The position numbers and the translations under genes are program-made. The notes beneath the pieces are model-generated. The model was not told where the DNA came from. It worked only from the letters and a program-made list of their open reading frames with translations, and did no database searches. From positions 806,001 to 870,000 of the forward strand of contig NZ_JABAIV010000002.1 of assembly GCF_013003915.1 (NCBI RefSeq): a DNA stretch of 64,000 nucleotides, written 5' to 3'. The stretch comes from Telluria aromaticivorans. GTDB taxonomy: Bacteria > Pseudomonadota > Gammaproteobacteria > Burkholderiales > Burkholderiaceae_D. Position 1 is the first letter of the stretch. Each line of letters begins with the position of its first letter. This document shows, in pieces, positions 28,570-38,700 of this stretch.

Positions 28570-28598
28570 TAGACAATTATTGTTGATTCGGAGATAGT
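28570..28598 (+). promoter_or_regulatory. Sigma70-like promoter of the first RTX giant
   Basis: TAGACA (28570-28575, five of six to TTGACA) and GATAGT (28593-28598) are 17 bp apart. The same arrangement, with 17-bp spacing and the shared spacer string TATTGTTG, occurs before the second RTX gene. The distance from -10 to the ATG is 27 nt here and 28 nt there. The leader has no evident Shine-Dalgarno sequence. Confidence 0.65.
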
Positions 28599-28625
28599 TC
28601 CGAGCTCATTTATTGACGAATTATC

Positions 28626-31600
28626 ATGCGCGACCTGCCCAGCCCCCCGACCTATTCCACGTTTGCTTCCTCCGGCACGATGTCCGGCTCGGCGGCCTCC
28701 GCAGTCGACACCACCGAACCCGTCCTCATCGGCCGGCCGGAGGGCAATTCCCATCTGGTCGATGGCAAGCTCGTGTTCACCTTCAGCGAAGATGTTCGCG
28801 CAGGCTCGGGCTACCTGAACGTGCTGGCGGGGATGAATTCTGTTTTCTCGGGTCCGACCTACATGAACATGGGGATCTGGATAACCGGAAATACCCTGAC
28901 CCTGACGCCCGAAAGCCCCTTGCAATACGCAACCACCTATCGGGTGACCTTCAGTATCGACGCCATTCAGGATGTCGCGGGCAATAAACTCGGCGGCGAA
29001 AATCACCCTGGGCTGACCTTCGAGTTCACCACCGGAGCCAGTCCGGCCGCCATCGACCGTACCGGCACCGCCGGCGGCGAAATCCTGTACGGCAGCGACT
29101 TCGCCGACAAGCTCGACGGCGGCGCAGGCAGCGACGTGCTGTACGGCCTCGCGGGCGACGACGTGCTCGATGGCGGCCACGTGCAGGCCTCGTACGACGG
29201 CGACAGGCTCGATGGCGGGGCCGGCAACGACATCCTGCGTGGCGGCACCGGAAGCGACCAGCTCAACGGGGGTAGCGGCAATGACCAGCTCGACGGCGGC
29301 GCTGGCGATGATTTCCTGTCCGACTACGAGGGCCACAACACGCTTGCCGGCGGTGATGGCGACGACAATCTCTTGACCGGATCTGGCACGACCGGCACGC
29401 TCGACGGCGGCGAAGGTAAGGACCGACTGTCGGGCCAGGACGGCGTGGTCATGAAGGGCGGCAATGGCGATGACACGATCAGCATTTACCTGGGGCCGAC
29501 CAACTTGTCCAGCCAGGTCGACGGCGGCGCCGGCAACGACCAGCTGGAGATTCATTTCAAGGCGGGCAGCAACGCACAGGTCGAGCTCGTCGGCGGCGCT
29601 GGCATTGACACGTATACCTTCACCGAATACGGCACATCGGAGGCCGGCACGCAGACGCGCATCCTCGATTTTACAGCTGGCACAGGTGGAGACCGCCTGA
29701 ACATCCAAGGACTGCTGCCGCCCGGCTACGCGATCAATCCGTTTGCCGAAGGCAGCCTGCGCCTAATCGCGCAAGGCGACGACACGCTGCTGCAACGGCG
29801 CTTGCCGGGCGAAGGCGCCGGCTACCAGACCATGCTCGCACTGGCCGGGGTCCAGCCCAACGCGTTCAATTCCGCCAATTTTGTGGGCGATCTCGACCCG
29901 AATGGCTCGACGCAGGGGCTGACCCTGGTCGGCAACGCGTTGGCCGATACGCTGCAGGGCGGCATCCTGGACGACACGCTCCAGGGCATGGGTGGCGACG
30001 ACCGCCTGTACGGCAACAGCGGCAACGACCTGCTCGAGGGCGGCGCTGGCAAGGACGAACTGCGTGGCGACGAAGGAAATGACTGGCTCGACGGCGGTGA
30101 CCAGGACGACACGCTCACCGGCGGCAATGGCAGCGATCGGCTGATCGGCGGTCTGGGCAATGACATGCTCAACGAAGTCTATACATCTGCCGGCCATAAC
30201 GTTCTCGAGGGCGGCGCTGGCAACGACCGCCTGCATGTCGCGAGCCGCGGCACCAATATGCTCGACGGCGGGAGCGGCGATGACGAACTGCTGAGCGAGG
30301 GCGGCAACAACACCCTGCTCGGGGGCGAAGGCAACGATACGCTGCGCGTGTCCGGGGCCTTGAACGAGCAGCTGGTGCTCGACGGCGGCGCCGGCAAGGA
30401 TATCCTGGCCATCGTGGTGTCCGATTTGTCCACAGACGTGGTCGCGCGCGGCGGCATCGACGCCGATATCTTCCGCATCGAAGCCGTCGGCAGCACCGTG
30501 AAGATCGTCGATTTCAACATTGCCGAGGGTGACCAGCTGGATTTGCGTGCATTCGCGCCCTTCGATGGGGAAGGCAATCCCTTTGGCAGCGCCGGCATGC
30601 TGAAACTGGAGCAGGTGGGCCTCGATACCTTGCTCTATGCCGACACCGATGGCGCGGCGTTCGCCTGGCAACCCTTCAGGCTGGCCGCCACGCTGGTCGG
30701 CGTCGACGCCGCGTCACTGACGGCAGCCAGTTTCGTGGGCGGCTACCGTCCAGATGGCAGCAATGTCGGCCAGGTCATGACGGGGTCGGAAGGGATCGAC
30801 AGCCTGCGCGGCAGCATGCTGGACGACGTGATAGGCGGCCTGGGCGGCGCCGACACCATCGACGGCGACAAAGGCAACGACCTGATCGAGGGCGGCGACG
30901 AGGAAGGAACCGCGGGCGATACGCTGTACGGCGGCACCGGGAACGACACAATCCGCGGCGGCAAGGGCTGGGACAATCTGCAGGGCGGCGCAGGCGACGA
31001 CCTGCTCGAAGGCGGCGACGGCAACGACACCCTTGCCGGGGGCGCCGGTGCCAACACGCTGCGCGGCGGCGCCGGAGACGACATCCTGAGCGCACTGGCC
31101 GGCTCGACCGGCTCGTTCAATGGCGGCGAGGGCAACGACCGCCTGTTCGTCATCGGCGCGATCGACCTCACCGGCGGCGCCGGGGCCGATACCTTCATGG
31201 TCTCGGCCGACGCCATGCTGCCCGGCACGGGGCCGGCCGCGCGTGTCACCGACTTCAAGACCGGCTTCGGGGGGGACCTGATCGACGTCACGGCACTGCT
31301 GCCCTTTGGCTATCAGGGCAATCCCTTCGTGGACGGCAGCCTGCGCCTGCTTCCCCAAGCCATGGACACCCTGCTGCAGATCCGCAAGGCGGGCGAGCCT
31401 GGCGTTTACCAGACCCTGCTGCAACTCGCTAGTGTCCGGCCGGACCAGCTCAAATCCGCCAACTTTGTCGGCGGATTCGATCCATCGACCGCGACCAAGG
31501 GCATCACGCTCACCGGCACCGGTAATGCCGACATCCTGGCCGGCGCCGCGCTCGACGACACCTTGTACGGCCTCGCAGGCAGCGACCGGCTCGAAGGCCT

Positions 31601-34600
31601 CGACGGCAGCGACCTACTCGACGGCGGTGACGGCGACGATTTCCTGTATGGCGGCGCCGGTGGCGACCGTTTGATCGGAGGCGCGGGCAATGACTGGATC
31701 AACGAGGCGTCGTTCCCGGGAGGCGACGACATCCTGGAAGGCGGCGCGGGCAACGATCACCTGTCCGTGGCGGGCGCTGGCACCAACCAGCTCGACGGCG
31801 GCAGCGGCGATGACGACTTGAGCAGCAGCGGCGGCAACGATACCCTGCTCGGCGGCGAAGGCAACGACCTGCTGCTCGCTTGGGACCTCGGCGCCGGTGT
31901 CCATTCCGTCCAGCTCGATGGAGGCGCCGGCAAAGACCAGCTGCGCATATACAGTTCGAATCCCAAGGCCAGCATCACTGCCTTGGGCGGCGCCGGTGCC
32001 GACCTGTTCCAGTTGTACGTGACCGGTGCCAGCGTGCGCATCGCCGACTTCAGCACTACCGATGGCGACCAGCTCGACCTCGGCAAACTGTTCCCTGAAC
32101 AATTGAGCGGCAATCCCTTCGGCGCCGCGGGCTACCTGAAACTGGAACAGTCGGGGAGCGATACCCTACTTCTGCTTGACAGCGACGGCGCGGCCGGGAC
32201 CGTTGATGCTTTCCGCCTGATTGCCACGCTCGCGGGAGTCGACGCCGCCTCATTAAGCCGGTCCAATATCGTCGGATCCTATCATCCTGGGGGCAGCAAC
32301 CTCGGCGACACCATCACCGGCACTGCAGGGCGGGACACGCTCAGCGGTGGCGGCCTCGACGACATCCTACGCGGCCTCGGCGATACCGATCAGATCCAGG
32401 GGAATGGAGGTGACGACCTGATCGAGGGAGGCGACGAACTTGTTTACGGCGACTATTTGCTTGGTGGATCGGGAAACGACACCATCCACGGCGGCATGGG
32501 CAATGACACCCTGATTGGCGGCACCGGCAACGATACGCTCGAGGGCGGCGAAGGCGATGACACGCTGGAAGGAGATGCTCCGGATACCCATGGAGGCGAC
32601 GACACCCTCTCTGGCGGCGAAGGCAAGGACAGGTTGGTCGACGAGTTCGGCGGCGGGATCATGGACGGCGGCGCCGACGATGATGTCATCATGGCCGGCG
32701 CCTTGGGGTTCAGCATTTACGCGGGGACTGGCCGCATGGCCGTTTTCGGTGGCAGCGGCAATGACGTCATCAATGCCGCGCTCAGCGTAGAGCGCATCGA
32801 TGCTGGCAGCGGCAACGATACGATCGGCTTGTATGCGTATTACGATGGCGGGAACACGCAAACCTTGCTGGTCAGCGCCGGTGACGGCGACGACCGGCTG
32901 ACCCTGGGGGCGGCGCAGGCCAACATCCTTCGCCCGGTCGAGGCCACCGGCGGCGCCGGCCGGGATACCTATGGCTTTGCCCATGCCTTCCACCTGCCCT
33001 TGTTGACCGTCACCGATTTCCAGGCTGGCGCCGCCGGCGACATCCTCGACGTGTACTCGCTGGTTGCCTATCCTTTCAGCGACGCTAACCCGTTCGGCGC
33101 AATCGGCATGCTGCAGATGATCCAGCGCGGCGCCGACGCCGTGCTGCAACGTGACATGGACGGCGCGGACGGCCCGCAGGGCTGGATCGACACCGCCGTG
33201 CTGCGCAACACGGCGATCGAAGCGCTAACCGGCGACAACTTCAGCGAAGGCGCGCGACCCGACGGCTCGCTCGAGGGCCTGGCGCTTACTGGCACGCGGG
33301 TGCATGACGAGATGCGCGGCGGGCGCCTGCATGACCGTCTCTACGGGGCCGACGGCAGCGACTGGATATTTGGAGAGGGAGGCAGCGATCTCCTGTACGG
33401 AGATGGAGGCAACGACTTCATGTCTGGGGGCCGTGGCGACGACCAGATGTGGGGCGGGGATGGCAACGACGAGATGTCGGGCGATTACGGCAGCGACCGG
33501 CTCGACGGCGGCGCCGGCGACGACCGGCTGTTCACCTCCGAGGGTGCAGGCAGCATCCTGCTCGGAGGGGATGGCAACGACCTCCTGGCGAGTCATGGCA
33601 CCGGCTCGACCTTGGACGGCGGCGCCGGCGACGACACGATCCGGGTGCATACGCCCTACGGCGGCACCAATAGCCCCAGCACCGTGACGGTCCACGGTGG
33701 TGCAGGCAACGACCACATCGCGATCTGGGCCTCCGCGCTTGCGTACATCAAGGTGGTCGCGGACGGCGGCGACGGCAGCGACACCTATGTTGTCGACCAG
33801 CGCCAGCCAGGCGGCTTGACCATCCTGGATTTCCAGGCCGGCGAAGGCGGCGACGTGTTCGACCTGAACAATCTGCTCGGCTCGTCCTGGGATGCGGTCA
33901 AGCCGAATCCCTTCTCTGCAGGAGGCCTGCTCAAGGTTGTACAGCGCGGCGCGGACACGGTGGTGCAGCTGCGTGTGGATAACGCAGGCAATTACGAAGA
34001 CCTGGTCACCCTGGCCGGCGTCGACAAGACGCTCTTGGGTGCGGCGAACGTCGCCATGGGCTTCAACCCGGACGGCAGCACGAATGGCCGCTCGATGCAG
34101 GGCACCGCGCAAGCAGACCGCCTCACTGGCGGCTGGCTCAACGATGTCATCAACGGCGGCGCCGGCGACGACATCCTGCAGGACGGCGTCGGCAACGACA
34201 ACCTGCTCGGGGGCGACGGCAACGACACGCTAGACGCCGACCTGCTGGGCGACTTCCCCTACGGTTTTTACACCGCGGCGACGGGCGACGACATCCTTGA
34301 GGGCGGAGCCGGCAACGACGAACTCTCCAGCCACTGGGGGAACGACGTGCTGCGCGGTGGCGACGGCAACGACACCCTGCGCCTGGACTGGCATTTCATC
34401 GAGGGCGTACGCCACGAGCGCGTCGCCCTGTACGGCGATGCCGGCGACGACCTGTTCGCCATCCGCCACGACGCCGGTGCCGACGTGCGCGTTACGGTCG
34501 AAGGCGGCGCGGGCAGGGATACCTTCTCGTCGAGCTGGCTGCCATCCGTGGGCTCGCTCACCATCCTCGATTTCAAGGCCGGCGCCGGCGGCGACCGGAT

Positions 34601-35591
34601 TGCCGTGGAACCGCTGGGTATCGACCTGAAGACGGTGGCGGACCCCTTCGGCAGGGGCTACCTGCGCCTGTTCCAGAGCGGCGCCAACACGCTGCTGCAG
34701 GTCGACGGCGACGGCGCCGGCAACCAGCAGGGCTTCAAGACGGCCATGGTCCTGCAAGGCATCAACGCTGCAACGATCACGGCGGACAACTTCGTCGAAG
34801 CGGTGACGCCTGGGGTGTACGTCGCGCCGCCCCCACCGCCACCGCCACCGCCATCTCCGCCTCCGCCGCCGCCGCCCCCTCCTCCTCCACCGCCGCCAGT
34901 GGTGACGGCCCCGCCGGTCACCAGCGTCGGCAGCGCCGGCGACGAAACGCTCACCGGCGGCGCGGGCAACGATCGCCTCGACGGTGGTGCCGGCAACGAC
35001 GTGCTGGTCGGCGGCGCGGGCAGCGATACGCTGATCGGCGGCGACGGCATGGACAGCGCCCGCTACAGCGGCGCCGCCAGCAACTACACGGTCACGCGCG
35101 ATGCCGGCGGCTTCAAGGTGGTCGACAAGCGCACCACGGGCGACGGCAGCGACACCCTGCAAGGCGTCGAACGCCTGGCATTTGCCGACGGCGCCATGGC
35201 CCTCGACATCGACGGCGTCGCCGGCCAGGCCTTCCGCATCTACCGCGCTGCGTTCGATCGCACACCCGACCTGGGCGGCATGGGCTTCTGGCTCTCCAGT
35301 ATGGACAAGGGCGCCACGGTCTACGACCTGGCCGTCGGCTTCGTCGCCTCGAAGGAGTTCGCCGACCTGTACGGCGCGGCGCCCACCAATGCGGAACTGG
35401 TCACGCGCCTGTACACCAACATCCTGCACCGCGCGCCGGAAGCGGCGGGCTACGCCTACTGGCTGGATATCCTGGACAGCAAGAAGGCCGACCTAGTGGG
35501 GGTGCTGGCGATGATCAGCGAGAGCGGCGAGAACGTGGATGGGGTGGCAGAACTGATCGCGAACGGGATTCCGTTCACGCCTTACGGCTGA
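28626..35591 (+). CDS. Giant RTX (calcium-binding repeat) protein with C-terminal DUF4214, paralog 1
   Basis: A 2321-residue acidic protein without Sec signal, likely exported by a type I system and acting outside the cell in adhesion or matrix. Residues about 30-138 form an SbsA/SwmB-like Ig domain (LVFTFSEDV...FEFTTG). Seven large modules follow. Each has RTX nonapeptides (GGxGxDxLxGG), then a DFxxGxGGDxxDL segment, an NPF motif and an LAGVxxxxLxxANFVG end. The NPF-type motifs are at about 371, 651, 899, 1163, 1488, 1761 and 2006 (a DPF variant). A polyproline hinge (2068-2091), a short RTX block and a DUF4214 domain (about 2192-2321) end it. The internal motifs resemble the VCA0849-type type I secretion target domain. 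Calcium would fold the repeats outside the cell. No transporter gene lies nearby. Confidence 0.9.
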   Translation: MRDLPSPPTYSTFASSGTMSGSAASAVDTTEPVLIGRPEGNSHLVDGKLVFTFSEDVRAGSGYLNVLAGMNSVFSGPTYMNMGIWITGNTLTLTPESPLQYATTYRVTFSIDAIQDVAGNKLGGENHPGLTFEFTTGASPAAIDRTGTAGGEILYGSDFADKLDGGAGSDVLYGLAGDDVLDGGHVQASYDGDRLDGGAGNDILRGGTGSDQLNGGSGNDQLDGGAGDDFLSDYEGHNTLAGGDGDDNLLTGSGTTGTLDGGEGKDRLSGQDGVVMKGGNGDDTISIYLGPTNLSSQVDGGAGNDQLEIHFKAGSNAQVELVGGAGIDTYTFTEYGTSEAGTQTRILDFTAGTGGDRLNIQGLLPPGYAINPFAEGSLRLIAQGDDTLLQRRLPGEGAGYQTMLALAGVQPNAFNSANFVGDLDPNGSTQGLTLVGNALADTLQGGILDDTLQGMGGDDRLYGNSGNDLLEGGAGKDELRGDEGNDWLDGGDQDDTLTGGNGSDRLIGGLGNDMLNEVYTSAGHNVLEGGAGNDRLHVASRGTNMLDGGSGDDELLSEGGNNTLLGGEGNDTLRVSGALNEQLVLDGGAGKDILAIVVSDLSTDVVARGGIDADIFRIEAVGSTVKIVDFNIAEGDQLDLRAFAPFDGEGNPFGSAGMLKLEQVGLDTLLYADTDGAAFAWQPFRLAATLVGVDAASLTAASFVGGYRPDGSNVGQVMTGSEGIDSLRGSMLDDVIGGLGGADTIDGDKGNDLIEGGDEEGTAGDTLYGGTGNDTIRGGKGWDNLQGGAGDDLLEGGDGNDTLAGGAGANTLRGGAGDDILSALAGSTGSFNGGEGNDRLFVIGAIDLTGGAGADTFMVSADAMLPGTGPAARVTDFKTGFGGDLIDVTALLPFGYQGNPFVDGSLRLLPQAMDTLLQIRKAGEPGVYQTLLQLASVRPDQLKSANFVGGFDPSTATKGITLTGTGNADILAGAALDDTLYGLAGSDRLEGLDGSDLLDGGDGDDFLYGGAGGDRLIGGAGNDWINEASFPGGDDILEGGAGNDHLSVAGAGTNQLDGGSGDDDLSSSGGNDTLLGGEGNDLLLAWDLGAGVHSVQLDGGAGKDQLRIYSSNPKASITALGGAGADLFQLYVTGASVRIADFSTTDGDQLDLGKLFPEQLSGNPFGAAGYLKLEQSGSDTLLLLDSDGAAGTVDAFRLIATLAGVDAASLSRSNIVGSYHPGGSNLGDTITGTAGRDTLSGGGLDDILRGLGDTDQIQGNGGDDLIEGGDELVYGDYLLGGSGNDTIHGGMGNDTLIGGTGNDTLEGGEGDDTLEGDAPDTHGGDDTLSGGEGKDRLVDEFGGGIMDGGADDDVIMAGALGFSIYAGTGRMAVFGGSGNDVINAALSVERIDAGSGNDTIGLYAYYDGGNTQTLLVSAGDGDDRLTLGAAQANILRPVEATGGAGRDTYGFAHAFHLPLLTVTDFQAGAAGDILDVYSLVAYPFSDANPFGAIGMLQMIQRGADAVLQRDMDGADGPQGWIDTAVLRNTAIEALTGDNFSEGARPDGSLEGLALTGTRVHDEMRGGRLHDRLYGADGSDWIFGEGGSDLLYGDGGNDFMSGGRGDDQMWGGDGNDEMSGDYGSDRLDGGAGDDRLFTSEGAGSILLGGDGNDLLASHGTGSTLDGGAGDDTIRVHTPYGGTNSPSTVTVHGGAGNDHIAIWASALAYIKVVADGGDGSDTYVVDQRQPGGLTILDFQAGEGGDVFDLNNLLGSSWDAVKPNPFSAGGLLKVVQRGADTVVQLRVDNAGNYEDLVTLAGVDKTLLGAANVAMGFNPDGSTNGRSMQGTAQADRLTGGWLNDVINGGAGDDILQDGVGNDNLLGGDGNDTLDADLLGDFPYGFYTAATGDDILEGGAGNDELSSHWGNDVLRGGDGNDTLRLDWHFIEGVRHERVALYGDAGDDLFAIRHDAGADVRVTVEGGAGRDTFSSSWLPSVGSLTILDFKAGAGGDRIAVEPLGIDLKTVADPFGRGYLRLFQSGANTLLQVDGDGAGNQQGFKTAMVLQGINAATITADNFVEAVTPGVYVAPPPPPPPPPSPPPPPPPPPPPPPPVVTAPPVTSVGSAGDETLTGGAGNDRLDGGAGNDVLVGGAGSDTLIGGDGMDSARYSGAASNYTVTRDAGGFKVVDKRTTGDGSDTLQGVERLAFADGAMALDIDGVAGQAFRIYRAAFDRTPDLGGMGFWLSSMDKGATVYDLAVGFVASKEFADLYGAAPTNAELVTRLYTNILHRAPEAAGYAYWLDILDSKKADLVGVLAMISESGENVDGVAELIANGIPFTPYG

Positions 35592-35618
35592 CGGGAAGAA
35601 CGCGACATCGTGCAGACG

Positions 35619-35645
35619 AACGCCCCGTTTGCCGGGACGTTTTTT
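35619..35645 (+). terminator. Rho-independent terminator of RTX paralog 1
   Basis: AACGCCCCG and CGGGACGTT form a 9-bp stem with one mismatch, followed by six T, 27 nt after the stop. The second RTX gene therefore has its own transcript. Confidence 0.8.
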
Positions 35646-35703
35646 AGCCCGGCGAGGTGCAGGGATGCACCGCGCATAATCTGGAAACCGTTGCAGTAAT
35701 TGC

Positions 35704-35732
35704 TAGACTTGTATTGTTGGGTGGGGGATAGT
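35704..35732 (+). promoter_or_regulatory. Sigma70-like promoter of the second RTX giant
   Basis: TAGACT (35704-35709) and GATAGT (35727-35732) with 17-bp spacing copy the promoter of paralog 1, including TATTGTTG in the spacer. The -10 to ATG distance of 28 nt supports ATG 35761 rather than GTG 35731, which overlaps the -10 box. Confidence 0.65.
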
Positions 35733-35760
35733 GGCCCGTCACCTTTTGCCTGCCTGCGCC

Positions 35761-38700
35761 ATGACCAACCATCCAGAAGACCTGCCCGCCCACACCTCCG
35801 GATACGGCACCATGTCCGGCTCCTCGGGCGACGTCGCCGACACCACGCCACCGACGCTGGTCTCTGGGCCCGCCGACGGCCACGACGCGAGCGCCGACCT
35901 GGTGTTCACCTTCAGCGAGCCAGTGAAACTGGGCAGCGGGACGCTGGTCATCTGGACCAACATGGGCACGCAGTATTCCGCCGCCGTCGCCGGCAACCCG
36001 CACCTGACAGTGTCCGGCAACACCATCGTTTTCAATCCTCCCGCGGCGCTGGAACTGAAGGCCAACCACTGTATACAGTTTACCCAAGGCGCCATCCTCG
36101 ACCTGGCCGGCAATGCGCTGAGCGGATCGAACGGTGTGTTGGTGTACTTCACGACAGGCATCAGCACCACGCCGGTCAACCGGACAGGTACGGCGGGCCG
36201 CGACATCCTGCATGGCAGCGATTTCGCCGATACCCTCCTTGGTGCAGGCGGAGAGGACGATCTGTATGGCTACGGCGGCGACGACATCCTCGACGGCGGT
36301 GAAGGCAAGGGCAGCGATTGGTTCGCCAGCGACTATATCTCCGGCGGCAGCGGCAACGATACGCTGTATGGCAACGACGGCTACGACTATCTGCTCGGTG
36401 GCGACGGCAACGACAAAGTCTACGGTGGAGATGATGCCGACCGCCTGTTTGGCGGCGCGGGCGACGACTTGCTCGATGGCGGCAGCGGAAACGACGAACT
36501 GAAGGATGACGCGGGCGAGAACGTGCTGCTCGGCGGCGGCGGCGACGACTGGCTGGTGGCCAGCAGCGCCTCGACCGGCAGGCTCGATGGCGGCGAAGGC
36601 AACGACCGGCTGGCCGCCTACAGCGGCGCCGACATCAGTGGCGGCAACGGGAACGATCAACTGGTCCTAACGCTCGCTGGCGGCGCAAGCGTCTCGGCGG
36701 TCGATGCCGGCGCCGGAGACGACGCCATCGAGCTGGTGTTCAACCACCCTGCCGGCGCGCAGGTAAGCCTTACGGGGGGGATTGGCACCGATACCTATGC
36801 CCTGCGGGTGACCGCCATGGCGGCCGACGCCACCACGCGCGTGCGCATCGCGGACTTCACCGCGGGCGCCAGTGGCGACCGCATCGACCTGTTCCCCATC
36901 CTGGGGACGGGCTACAACGGCAATCCGTTCGGTAACGGACTGCTGCGCCTGGTCGCCGAGGGCGGCGCAACGCTGCTCCAGCTGCGTACGGCGGAGGGCA
37001 GCTACCAGACCCTGGTGGAACTGGCCGGCATCGCCCCTGCCAGCCTGGCGCGCGCGAATTTTACCGGCGATATCGATCCGGCCGGCTCGCAAACCGGCCT
37101 GGCCATCGGAGGCACCGACGGGTGGGACGCCCTGGCCGGCACGGTGATGAACGACACCATCGATGGCTATAGCGGCTCCGACCAGTTGCATGGCAACGGG
37201 GGCGACGACTTGCTGCGCGGCGGCGAGCACCAGGACACCCTGGTGGGCGGCACCGGCAACGACATCCTGCTGGGCGGGAACGGCGACGACTGGCTCGACG
37301 AACGCAGCGACCCCACCGGCAACGACCGCCTCGAAGGAGGCGCCGGCAACGACACCCTGCTGACCGCATCGAGCGGCACCAACCTGCTCGACGGCGGCGC
37401 CGGCGACGACATGCTGTCCGCCGGTAACGGCGCCGATACCCTGCTGGGCGGCGATGGCAACGATACCTTGACCGTGGCTGCCGCGGGCAACGGCGCGGCG
37501 CGCACCGTCAGCCTGCAGGGCGGCGCCGGCAACGACCTGCTGAAACTCGGCGCCATGTCCGGCGCGGCTGTCGTGAGCGCGCAAGGCGGCGCCGGTGCCG
37601 ACACCTTTGCGGTGCTGGCACTCGGCGCCCGGGCGCGCGTGACCGATTTCAACGCGGGCGAAGGCGACCGCCTGGACCTGCGCGCCCTGCTCCCTGCCAG
37701 CCTGGAAGACAATCCTTTCGGACCGGCCGGATACCTGAAGGCCGAGCAGGTGGGCAGCGACACCCTGGTCTATATCGACAGCGACGGCGCAGCAGGAAAC
37801 GCCCACCAGTTCCAGCTGGCGGTCACCCTGGCCGGCGTCTCCCCGACAGCCCTGTCGCGCGCCAGCCTGACCGGCGGCTATGACCGCTTGGGCAGCGAAG
37901 TCGGCTTCACCATCGTCGGCACCAGCAAGGACGAGACGCTGCAGGGTGAGGACATGGACGACACGATCCGCGGCAATGGCGGCGACGACACCCTGTTTGG
38001 CGGCAAAGGCAACGACCTGCTCGAAGCGGGCGACACACTCGGGTATGGGGCCCGCCTGATTGGCGGCACCGGCAACGACACGCTGCGCGGCGGGGCCGGC
38101 CGCGACGACCTCGAAGGCGAAACCGGCAACGACACGCTCGAGGGCGGTGCAGGCGAGGACCAGCTCGACGGCGGCGCTGGCGACGACCTGCTGCGCGGCG
38201 GCGATGGCAACGACTGGCTCGATGACGTATCGGGCAACAATGTGTTCGAGGGCGGCAATGGCAACGACACCATCCGCACCTCGACTTTTTACGATACCGA
38301 AGTTCTCACGCCGTTTTTCATCTCAGTCGATGGCGGCGCCGGCGACGACAAGATCCAGGCCTCGCTGGACACCGATACCGTTCTCGGTGGTACCGGCAAC
38401 GACAACATCGTGGTGACAGGGTCCGGCAAGGATGTGACTGGACAACCAGCGATGCGGATCGATGCCGGCGCCGGGGACGACATCATCGGCATCGAAACCT
38501 GGAATGCAACAACACGGTCGGTCGAAGCGGCAGGCGGTGCGGGCCGCGACACTTATCTTTTCCTGCAAGGCGATCCGCGGCTGGTCCTGACGATCACCGA
38601 CTTCGGAGCAGGAGCCGGTGGCGACGTGCTCGACATTTTTTCGCTGCTGGACTACGTTGATAACAGCGGCAATCCATTCGGCGCCATGAACAAGCTGCGC

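Noticed and set aside
29060..34800. Dense short DNA repeats in the RTX genes that could look like a CRISPR array
   Set aside because: Repeats are in frame, 27 bp apart, without unique spacers, and encode calcium-binding nonapeptides.
35731..35760. GTG 35731 as the start of RTX paralog 2
   Set aside because: It overlaps the -10 box shared with paralog 1; the ATG at 35761 keeps the same promoter-to-start distance.
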